A DNA stretch of 64,000 nt from NCBI RefSeq assembly GCF_004367745.1, contig NZ_CP037993.1, forward strand, positions 1,364,001 to 1,428,000. The letters run 5' to 3'. This DNA is from Herbaspirillum huttiense (lineage in GTDB: Bacteria; Pseudomonadota; Gammaproteobacteria; Burkholderiales; Burkholderiaceae_D). The notes under the pieces were generated by a model. It saw nothing but the letters and a program-made list of their open reading frames with translations, ran no database searches and was not told the origin of the DNA. A program made the translations under genes and the position numbers. Numbering within the stretch: position 1 is the first letter of the stretch; each line of letters starts with the position of its first letter. Shown one piece after another: positions 36,622 to 44,105 of the stretch.

Positions 36622-37041
36622 CTATTGCCCGGGTTGCTCCGGGTTTGCTACAGGCGCAGCTGCCAGCGCCGCCGCAATCGCCTCCGGCACGAACGGCCGG
36701 TTATTCATGAAGCAAGCCCCGACAAAGACGGCCTCCGCATATACCACGTCCCCCACCTTGATCTGCTGCACGAAATTCACCCGGCTGCGCTTTTCATGTT
36801 TCTGCACTTCGCAGGTGACCTCCATCGTGTCGCCCTTTTGCAGGCTCTTGCGAAAGCGCAGCGAGTATTCCAGCACCATGAACACCTGCCCTTGGCGGAA
36901 GGCCTCTTCGATATCGATTCCCAGCGCTTCCTTCAAAAAGGCATGCCGCGTCCATTCCATATAAAACGGGTAATACAGCCCATCGACCACGCCCTGGAAA
37001 TCGATGTGCTTGGGATCCACTTCAAACTGTTTTGAAAACAT
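36622..37041 (-). CDS. Acyl-CoA thioesterase, hotdog fold (4HBT/YbgC type)
   Basis: A 139-residue hotdog-fold thioesterase. The catalytic-helix motif appears as VDPKHIDFQGVVDGLYYPFY, with Asp at the expected place, followed by the central helix EWTRHAFLKEALG. The ATG at 37041 (MFSKQFEVD) follows GGAAGGAACGACATC. Substrate, an acyl- or hydroxybenzoyl-CoA, unknown. It is convergent with the preceding unknown gene and stands alone. Confidence 0.82.
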   Translation of the reverse strand: MFSKQFEVDPKHIDFQGVVDGLYYPFYMEWTRHAFLKEALGIDIEEAFRQGQVFMVLEYSLRFRKSLQKGDTMEVTCEVQKHEKRSRVNFVQQIKVGDVVYAEAVFVGACFMNNRPFVPEAIAAALAAAPVANPEQPGQ

Positions 37042-37251
37042 GATGTCGTTCCTTCCGTTCAGATTGGTCAAACCGGTGACACGATAATCGCAGGGCAGGG
37101 CAGCCGTCTACCCTCCACGCGCGCAGCCATCGCAAAAGGTCCGGCCGGTAAAACGAGGTGAAGCCCGACCTTGTTGCGCGAATCCGGCTACCATCGGCGA
37201 TATCGATTGTGCGCGCCATCCCGATCTCACCTACCAGCCTGAATCCGCCCC

Positions 37252-38328
37252 ATGCATTTGCCTCCTTTTCTGTTCCGTGCGAAAACTGTGCTGGCTGCCA
37301 GCCTGTTGAGCGTATTGGCCTCCATGCCTCCGCCGGTCCCTGCTGCCACTACGACATCTGTCCCCGACATGGAAAACGCGCCGGTCTACGGCCCCCAGCT
37401 GGAGGGCTTCGACTACCGCTGGCCGGTCTCGCGTTATCGTTTCCACTCGCAGCGCCAGGACATCGAGATGGCCTATCTCGACGTGGCACCTGCCGCTGGC
37501 AGCGTCCCGCACGGCACCGTCGTCCTGTTGCACGGAAAGAATTTCTGCGCCGGCACCTGGGAGCAGACCATCGATGTCCTGCGCCGCGCCGGCTACCGTG
37601 TGATTGCACCGGACCAGATCGGCTTCTGCAAATCCAGCAAGCCCGAGCAATACCAGTTCAGCTTCCAGCAACTGGCCGCCAACACGCACGCCTTGCTCGC
37701 CTCGCTCGGCATCGGTCAAGCCATCCTGGTAGGCCACTCCACCGGCGGCATGCTGGCCGTCCGCTATGCGTTGTCCTATCCACAGCAGACCCGCCAGCTG
37801 GTGCTGGTTGACCCCATCGGCCTGGAAGACTGGCGCGCCAAGGGCGTGCCGCCGGTATCGGTGGACCAGTGGTATGCGCGCGAACTCGGTACCACGGCCG
37901 AGCGCATCCGCAACTACGAGCGCGCTACGTATTTCTCCGGGCAGTGGAGTGCGGAGTATGAACCCTGGGTGCAGATGCTGGCCGGCATGTACCGCGGGCC
38001 GGGCAAGGAGCGGGTGGCGTGGAATTCCGCACTGCTGTACGACATGATCCTCACGCAACCGGTGTTCTACGAACTGAAGAACCTGAAGACGCCCACGGTC
38101 CTCATGATCGGCGACCAGGACAGCACCGCCATCGGCAAGGAATTCGCACCGCCGGCATTGCGCGCCGGGCTGGGCAACTATGCGGTGCTCGGGCGCGAGG
38201 CGGCTGCCGTCATTCCGCACTCGACCTTGGTGGTATTTCCCGGCGCTGGTCACGCACCGCAGATGCAGATGCCGGAGTTGTTTCATGCGCAGTTGCTCAA
38301 GCGGCTTGCGCCCGAAGGCGGGCGCTGA
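37252..38328 (+). CDS. Exported alpha/beta hydrolase
   Basis: A 358-residue hydrolase with a signal peptide of about 32 residues (AKTVLAASLLSVLASMPPPVPAA). The catalytic triad candidates are S163 in VGHSTGGM, Asp in MIGDQDSTA and His in GAGHAPQMQ; the oxyanion strand is VVLLHGKNFCAGTW. Such proteins act in the periplasm on esters, lactones or epoxides; the substrate is not evident. It is followed 62 bp later by a small transporter gene. Confidence 0.87.
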   Translation: MHLPPFLFRAKTVLAASLLSVLASMPPPVPAATTTSVPDMENAPVYGPQLEGFDYRWPVSRYRFHSQRQDIEMAYLDVAPAAGSVPHGTVVLLHGKNFCAGTWEQTIDVLRRAGYRVIAPDQIGFCKSSKPEQYQFSFQQLAANTHALLASLGIGQAILVGHSTGGMLAVRYALSYPQQTRQLVLVDPIGLEDWRAKGVPPVSVDQWYARELGTTAERIRNYERATYFSGQWSAEYEPWVQMLAGMYRGPGKERVAWNSALLYDMILTQPVFYELKNLKTPTVLMIGDQDSTAIGKEFAPPALRAGLGNYAVLGREAAAVIPHSTLVVFPGAGHAPQMQMPELFHAQLLKRLAPEGGR

Positions 38329-38390
38329 ACCGCAGATGGGCAGATGGTTGCGGTTGTTGCCTTACACGATCTTCATTCAAGGATAAGACG

Positions 38391-38813
38391 ATGGAACGCT
38401 GGATCGCCTACGCATTCATTTCCATGGCCTTTGCAGGCTTCACCTCGGTCATCGCCAAACTCGGCTTGACCGGCATCTCCAGCGATCTGGGCTTGGCCAT
38501 CCGGACCTGCTTCGTGTTCGTCTTCGTCCTCATGTTCGCCGCCGCTGTCGTGCCGGCCGCGCAGTTGAGCGCGGTCACCTGGCAGAACGTCCTCTGGCTC
38601 GGCCTGTCGGGTGTGACCACCGCCGTCTCCTGGGTGTTCTACTACAAGGCCATCAAGGCGGGGGACGTGTCCACCGTGGCGCTGATCGACAAGGGCAGTG
38701 TCATCGTGGCCTTGCTGATGGCGGTCTGGATTCTCAATGAAGTCATCACGCCCGCCAAGCTGATCGGGGCCGCGCTCATTGCTGCGGGATTGCTGGTGAT
38801 TTCCCGCGGCTAG
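38391..38813 (+). CDS. Single-domain EamA/DMT-family transporter
   Basis: A 140-residue membrane protein with four to five helices, equal to one EamA repeat (WVFYYKAIKAGDVSTVALID and the closing IGAALIAAGLLVISRG are typical). Most DMT exporters carry two such repeats in about 300 residues, so this one should work as a dimer. The ATG at 38391 follows AAGGATAAGACG. Substrate unknown. Confidence 0.85.
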   Translation: MERWIAYAFISMAFAGFTSVIAKLGLTGISSDLGLAIRTCFVFVFVLMFAAAVVPAAQLSAVTWQNVLWLGLSGVTTAVSWVFYYKAIKAGDVSTVALIDKGSVIVALLMAVWILNEVITPAKLIGAALIAAGLLVISRG

Positions 38814-38842
38814 GCCCAGCTGCACGGCCCGCCCGGCACGAC

Positions 38843-40360
38843 TTACTTCACCCCCGCCGAGACGGCCATCCGGTCAAAATCCGCATCCAGCTTCTGCAGC
38901 GATCCTGCAATGCGCTGCTGCCGGGCCTTGATCCACGCATCCTGCTGCGCCACGCGCGCAGTGGCCTCGCGCAGCATACGGTCCATCTCGGCCGGTTGCG
39001 GACCGCCCACGGTGGCACGATTGCGCACGATCGCCACCGGATCGAGGGTGCTGCGAAACTCCTGTTCCGACATCGGCAGGGCCTGCGGGAATTCCGAATT
39101 CAGCACCGCTTCGTGATAGATGCGCTGCGCCTGGTCATAAGGAAACTCCAGCGGCCGGATGTTGTTGGCCTTGGCATACTCCACCACTTCCGAAGCGAAG
39201 TGATGGCCCACGCGGAAGGGCAGCTTGTACTTGCGCATCAGCACGTCGGCCAGTTCCTGGGACGCGGTCCAGTCGCTGTTGAGTTCTTCCAGCGCGCGTT
39301 TCGGATCGATCACCAGCGCGCCCAGGATGCTTTCCCAGTTCTTCAGGACCTTGACCGTATTGAGCACCATCTCCTTGTTGGGCTTCACGTCCTTGGCATC
39401 GCTCATGCCGGGCGGGATGTTGTGCGCCACGATGGCCACGCCCATGCCCTCGGCAATCACCATCGAGGCATCGCGCCGGGTGCTGTTGAGCAGGCCCGGA
39501 TTGCGCTTCTGCGGCATGGCCGACGACACGTAAGTATTGGCCCCTCCCTCCTGCAGCAGGATCCACGGACGCGGCTGCGCATATTGCGTCATCACGTCCT
39601 GGATGAAGGCGCCGGCATGCAGGGCAATGGAAGAGACCACCGCGCCCGCTTCCACCGGACCATCCACCGCCGACAGTTGCGCAGCGTCATAGGCGTTGTC
39701 GACGATGGCGGCAAAGCCCAGGTAGTCGGCCATGCGCTGGCGGTTCAACGGCCAGCTGGTGCCGTTGAGGACGGTGGTGCCCATGGCCGAGCGGTCCAGG
39801 CGCACATAGGCTTCGCGCAGGCGCTGGGCATCGCGGTCCAGTGCGGCGGCAAAGCCCAGCAGGTAGTGGCCGTAGCTGTTGGGTTGCGCCGCCACACCGT
39901 TGGTGTAGTTGGGCACGATGGTGTCGCGCTGGCTGGCGGCCAGTCTGACCAGCGCCGCCGTGGTGGCGTTGAGCTGGTTGGCCAGCGTCAGCAGGTCTTC
40001 GCGCAGGATGGCCGCGCGTAGCGTGGCCAGCATGTCCTGGCTGGAACGGCCGGCGTGCAGCAGCGTGATCTGCGGACCGGCCGCCTGGATCAGCAGCGGC
40101 TCGAACGTGATCACCAGCGTCGGACGCTTGGCACCTGGCAGCTCGCCATCGGCCAGCACCTTGCGGATGCCCTTGACGACCAGCGGGGTCATCGACTTGT
40201 CCAGCAAGCCTTCGTCGGTGTTGATGACGGCCGTGGCCTTGTTGATTTCGCCGAGCCAGAAGAATTCATCATGGCGCGGCGTCTGCTGCGCGTGCAAGGG
40301 CGCGGCGCAAGCCAGCAGGGCAGCGGACAGCGCGAAGGCGAGGATGGAAAGCTTGGGCAA
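38843..40360 (-). CDS. Exported argininosuccinate-lyase-like protein
   Basis: A 505-residue member of the aspartase/fumarase superfamily, recognised by the signature SSAMPQKRNPGLL (the usual form is GSSxMPxKxNP) with its catalytic serine loop, and by LNGTSWPLNRQRMADYLGF. Unlike argininosuccinate lyase, which is cytoplasmic, it begins with a clear signal peptide (ILAFALSAALLACAAPLHAQQ, cleavage near residue 25). It would therefore act in the periplasm on an unknown substrate, perhaps a secondary amine or imino acid. It stands alone; the gene ends beside the convergent EamA gene. Confidence 0.8.
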   Translation of the reverse strand: MPKLSILAFALSAALLACAAPLHAQQTPRHDEFFWLGEINKATAVINTDEGLLDKSMTPLVVKGIRKVLADGELPGAKRPTLVITFEPLLIQAAGPQITLLHAGRSSQDMLATLRAAILREDLLTLANQLNATTAALVRLAASQRDTIVPNYTNGVAAQPNSYGHYLLGFAAALDRDAQRLREAYVRLDRSAMGTTVLNGTSWPLNRQRMADYLGFAAIVDNAYDAAQLSAVDGPVEAGAVVSSIALHAGAFIQDVMTQYAQPRPWILLQEGGANTYVSSAMPQKRNPGLLNSTRRDASMVIAEGMGVAIVAHNIPPGMSDAKDVKPNKEMVLNTVKVLKNWESILGALVIDPKRALEELNSDWTASQELADVLMRKYKLPFRVGHHFASEVVEYAKANNIRPLEFPYDQAQRIYHEAVLNSEFPQALPMSEQEFRSTLDPVAIVRNRATVGGPQPAEMDRMLREATARVAQQDAWIKARQQRIAGSLQKLDADFDRMAVSAGVK

Positions 40361-40496
40361 GGCGGTCTCCTGGAAGTGTTGATTGGTCTGTGCAGGGCGA
40401 CTATCTTAGCGGGCAATCGCGATTTCGTTTTGGATGATCCGCTTCGGGTGTCGCTGCACAGTCCCTGCATCAGCTGGTTCAGCCGATTCAGCCGGT

Positions 40497-41258
40497 TCAG
40501 CCGATGCTGTTGACCAGATTCTCGCCGCCGGTCACGTCCAGTACCGTGCCGGTGACGTAGGGATTGGTCATCAGGAACAGCGCCGCATGGGCGATGTCCC
40601 CGGCCTGTCCGGCCCGGCGTGCCGGGAAGCTGGCGGCCACCTGTTGCATCATGCCGGCCCGCACGTCGGCCGGGAGAAAATTCCACATGTCCGTTTCCAC
40701 AAAGCCGGGACGGATGGTGTTGACCCGCGTCGGTGCCAGTTCCACCGCCAGCGACGCCGCCAGCGCCTCGACTGCCGCAAAGCTGGAGGTCACGGCCGTG
40801 AAGCCGGGCTTGGGCCGGACCGCCATGCCGCCGCTGAGGAAGGTCATGGTGCCGCCGTCGCGCAGCAGCGGTGCGGCGTAGCGGGCACAGGCCCAGGTGC
40901 CGAAGAATTTGCCTTCCACGTAGCTGCGCACGCCGCGCATGTCGGCATCCATGAAGCTGCCCCAGCTGCCGACGTCGGGCGCAGCGGTGACCACCAGGTG
41001 ATCGAAGGGACCGATGGCCGCGAAGGCGCTGCGCACGGCGGTTTCGTCGCGCATGTCCAGCGTGACCTGCTGCAGGCGGGCCAGTTCAGGGCGCTCTTGC
41101 GTGGACGTGATGCGGCGGCTGGCGACGATCACCGTGGCCCCGGCGGCCAATGCGGCGCGGGCAATCCCCAGGCCGATGCCGGTCTTGCCGCCGACGATGA
41201 CGACCGTCTTGCCGCTGAGGGAGAGTGAACCAGCCAAGGAGGGAGTGGAGAGAGTCAT
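40497..41258 (-). CDS. SDR-family oxidoreductase
   Basis: A 253-residue short-chain dehydrogenase with GGKTGIGLGIARAALAAGA for nucleotide binding and a C-terminal VTGTVLDVTGGENLV. The usual active-site YxxxK is not obvious: the region reads FLSGGMAVRPKPGFTAVTSSFAAVEAL, where the tyrosine appears replaced by threonine and the lysine by another residue. This family of atypical SDRs is common in proteobacteria and may have lost or changed activity. Divergent from a LysR gene, its likely regulator. Confidence 0.82.
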   Translation of the reverse strand: MTLSTPSLAGSLSLSGKTVVIVGGKTGIGLGIARAALAAGATVIVASRRITSTQERPELARLQQVTLDMRDETAVRSAFAAIGPFDHLVVTAAPDVGSWGSFMDADMRGVRSYVEGKFFGTWACARYAAPLLRDGGTMTFLSGGMAVRPKPGFTAVTSSFAAVEALAASLAVELAPTRVNTIRPGFVETDMWNFLPADVRAGMMQQVAASFPARRAGQAGDIAHAALFLMTNPYVTGTVLDVTGGENLVNSIG

Positions 41259-41447
41259 GGTGTATCCGATCGATTCAAGAGTGAAAGAAAACTGATGGAG
41301 CGGGCCGGCAAGCGAAGAGCGCTTCGGCCAGCGGTGAACCGATGGTAATTGCGGCCAGATTTGTTGATAATCCCTGTGAATTTGATTGCTGTTATTCTGT
41401 TTTGGAATAAATACGGCCTCGTGGCCTGCCTCTTTCAGCGAATACCC

Positions 41448-42329
41448 ATGGACAGATTCCAGGAAATGACGGCCTTCGTCGCCGTGGTCGAGACCGGTGG
41501 ATTTTCTGCCGCGGCGCGTCGGCTCGGCGAATCGCAGTCCAGCGTGAGCAAGGCCGTCAGCGCCCTTGAACAGCGTCTGGGCGTGGCCCTGCTCCATCGC
41601 AGCACGCGCAGCGTGACCCTGACCGAACACGGCCGCACCTACTACGCGCGCACCGTGCCGCTGCTGGAGGAGATGGCGCAGACCGATGCCGAACTCTCCA
41701 GCAGCACGCTGGACATCGCCGGACCGGTCCGGCTGGCCACGTCCGCCACCTTCGGCCGCCTGCACGTGCTGCCGCTGGTGCCGGTGCTGCTGGCGCGCTA
41801 TCCGGGGATAAGGCTCGATCTGCAGTTCTCCGATGGCGTGCGCGATCTGCTGGCCGATGGCGTCGACCTGGCCATCCGCGTCAGTCCGGTGCTGCATCCG
41901 GATGCCGTGGTCAAGCGCGTGGCCAGCACGCCGCTGGTGTGCGTGGGAGCACGCAGTTATTTCAGGCGGCATGGGCTGCCGCGCACGCCGCAGGAGCTGG
42001 CGCGCCATAACTGCCTGATCTACAACGACATGCACGAATGGCCTTTCAGCGGACCGCACGGGCGCTTCAACGTGCCGGTGCAGGGCAACCTGTCCGCCAA
42101 CACGGTCGAGGCCATCCTGGCGGCGGTGCGTGCGGGCGTGGGACTGGGGCTGTTCAACCGGGCCTCGCTGGTCGGCGAGATGCGCCATCCGGACATCGCC
42201 ACCGTCCTTGATGCCTATCTGAAGGAAACCCGCGACATCAGCCTGGTCTGGCCGCGCCGCCGCTTCCTCCCGCAACGAGTGCGGGTGGTGACCGATTTTT
42301 TTGCCAAGGAGCTGGCAGCCAGGATCTGA
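41448..42329 (+). CDS. LysR-family regulator (AaeR/DsdC-group, CrgA-like)
   Basis: A 293-residue LysR protein: MDRFQEMTAFVAVVETGGFSAA and RRLGESQSSVSKAVSALE form the DNA-binding domain, and the effector domain starts near residue 90 (DIAGPVRLATSATFGRLHVL). The ATG at 41448 was chosen by homology; upstream sequence in frame is AT-rich and not LysR-like. It is divergent from the atypical SDR gene (189 bp apart), the typical layout for self-contained LysR/target pairs. Confidence 0.88.
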   Translation: MDRFQEMTAFVAVVETGGFSAAARRLGESQSSVSKAVSALEQRLGVALLHRSTRSVTLTEHGRTYYARTVPLLEEMAQTDAELSSSTLDIAGPVRLATSATFGRLHVLPLVPVLLARYPGIRLDLQFSDGVRDLLADGVDLAIRVSPVLHPDAVVKRVASTPLVCVGARSYFRRHGLPRTPQELARHNCLIYNDMHEWPFSGPHGRFNVPVQGNLSANTVEAILAAVRAGVGLGLFNRASLVGEMRHPDIATVLDAYLKETRDISLVWPRRRFLPQRVRVVTDFFAKELAARI

Positions 42330-42407
42330 GCGGCGGAGCGGGCGGAGGGGCTGCCCTAAGCTTCATGTTCGGTCCAATGAATATGTTGCTTCTGGCAGGA
42401 AGCGATA

Positions 42408-42427
42408 TACTGTGCATCCATACAGTT
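42408..42427 (+). promoter_or_regulatory. LexA (SOS) box upstream of the nuclease-helicase pair
   Basis: TACTGTGCATCCATACAGTT contains a perfect CTGT-N8-ACAG palindrome, the LexA consensus of beta- and gammaproteobacteria. It overlaps a TATACT -10 element (42406-42411) and ends 25 bp before the first gene, a position suited to repression. Confidence 0.82.
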
Positions 42428-42452
42428 CCTTTCCTGCCTGCTTTTCGCCGCA

Positions 42453-44105
42453 ATGTCCGCCGTCCCCGATCACCGTTTCTACTACCTGAGCAATTTCCAG
42501 CAGGCGCTGGATTGGCTGGGGCAGCGCTATGCCGACCTGCTGCAGGACGAGGAGTGCGATTTCCTGCTGCGTTTCCCGGCCTTGCCGCTGGCTGCGCGGG
42601 CGCTGTTCGTGCGCATGATGATGCGCAAGGGCGAGCACTTCCGCGCCAGCCGTCTGGCTTATCCGGAGATCGGCTGCCCGCTTGAGGCGTCCCGCGATCT
42701 GCCGCCGGAGTGGGTGGAGCAGGATGCGCCGCTGTCGCTGGCCCAGGTCTTCGCGCTGGCGACCAAGCCGGAGCTGCTGCGCTGGTTCGGCGTGCGCGGT
42801 GGACTCAGGACGGCGCGCAAGGACAGCTTGCTGGCGGCGCTGGAAAGCGATCCGCAACATGCCGCGCCGCGTTGCCTGTCGCAATGGACCGCGCCGGGGC
42901 AGGGCGGGGAAGCGGTCCTGCGCATGCGGGTTGGCGGCCTGTGTGAACGTTTGCGTTTGATGTTCTTCGGCAACCTGCGCCAGGACTGGAGCGAATTCGT
43001 CCTGGCCGATCTGGGTACGCTGCGCTATGAACAGATCGCCCTTTCTGCCGAGGCGCGCGGTTTTCGCAGCCGTACCGACATTGATCTTTACCTGCGACTG
43101 CAGGCCTGCAAGCAGCGCTTCGAGGCCGGTGACGAGGTCGCGGCGGTGCTCGACGCGCTGCCCGCGGAGCGCTTCGACAATCCCTGGCTGGAGAGCCGCC
43201 GGGAACGCCTGCTGTTCCAGCTCGGCCAGCATTGCGAGAAGGCCGGCGACTGGCCACAGGCACAGCAGATCTACGCTGCCTGCCGTTATCCCGGTGCACG
43301 GGCACGCGCCATCCGCGTGCTGGAAAAACTGGGCCGCTTCGGTCCCGCACAAGCCCTGCTGACGATCGCCCGGCAATCGCCCGAGAGCGAGGCGGAACGC
43401 CAGCAACTGCTGCGCATCGCGCCGCGTCTGGCGCGCCAGCTGGGTTTGCCGCCGGCGCTGCGGCCGCGCCCCGCCGTGGTCGATCAGATCGAGCTCGTGT
43501 TGCCGGCCGAGGGCGGCCGCGTCGAGCGGGCGGTGCAGTTGCATTTGCAGCAGGCCGATGCGCCGGTGTTCTATGTCGAAAACGCGCTGGCCAATGCCCT
43601 GTTCGGCTTGCTGTGCTGGGAAGCGCTGTTCGCGCCCATTCCCGGCGCCTTCTTCCATCCCTTCCAGCGCGAGCCGGCCGATCTCTTGAGCGCCGATTTC
43701 GCGGCGCGTCGGCGCGATGTGCTGGCGCGCTGCTTGCGCCGCTTGGATGACGGCAGCTACCGTGCGCATCTCCTTGCCATCCATGAGGCCAAGCACGGCC
43801 TGCAATCGCCCTTCGTGGCCTGGGGCTGGATCACGCGCGAGCTGCTGCTGATGGCGCTGGACTGTATCCCCGCTGCACATCTGAAGCTGTGGTGCCTGCG
43901 CATCCTTGACGACATTCGCGAGAACCGCAACGGTTTCCCCGACCTGATCCAGTTCTGGCCGCAGCAAGGGCGCTATCGCATGATCGAAGTCAAAGGCCCG
44001 GGCGACCGCCTGCAGGACAACCAGCGCCGATGGCTGGACTATTGCGCGCAACAAGGCATGCCGGTGGCGGTGTGCTACCTGCAATGGGAACAGGCGGCAG
44101 CATGA
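42453..44105 (+). CDS. FAN1-like VRR-NUC structure-specific nuclease
   Basis: A 550-residue protein with the bacterial FAN1 layout: an N-terminal SAP-like DNA-binding region, a helical TPR-like middle (about 230-330), and a C-terminal VRR-NUC domain. The catalytic PD-(D/E)XK motif is in NGFPDLIQFWPQQGRYRMIE (the PD pair) followed by VKGPGDRLQDNQRRWLDY. FAN1 enzymes cut 5' flaps and unhook interstrand cross-links. Start 42453 lies just after the LexA box. Its stop overlaps the helicase start (ATGA), so both proteins are made together. Confidence 0.9.
   Translation: MSAVPDHRFYYLSNFQQALDWLGQRYADLLQDEECDFLLRFPALPLAARALFVRMMMRKGEHFRASRLAYPEIGCPLEASRDLPPEWVEQDAPLSLAQVFALATKPELLRWFGVRGGLRTARKDSLLAALESDPQHAAPRCLSQWTAPGQGGEAVLRMRVGGLCERLRLMFFGNLRQDWSEFVLADLGTLRYEQIALSAEARGFRSRTDIDLYLRLQACKQRFEAGDEVAAVLDALPAERFDNPWLESRRERLLFQLGQHCEKAGDWPQAQQIYAACRYPGARARAIRVLEKLGRFGPAQALLTIARQSPESEAERQQLLRIAPRLARQLGLPPALRPRPAVVDQIELVLPAEGGRVERAVQLHLQQADAPVFYVENALANALFGLLCWEALFAPIPGAFFHPFQREPADLLSADFAARRRDVLARCLRRLDDGSYRAHLLAIHEAKHGLQSPFVAWGWITRELLLMALDCIPAAHLKLWCLRILDDIRENRNGFPDLIQFWPQQGRYRMIEVKGPGDRLQDNQRRWLDYCAQQGMPVAVCYLQWEQAAA

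Noticed and set aside
40470..40505. Short 9-bp repeat TTCAGCCGA/TTCAGCCGG at the end of the SDR gene
   Set aside because: Three imperfect copies spanning under 30 bp; too small to call a functional repeat.
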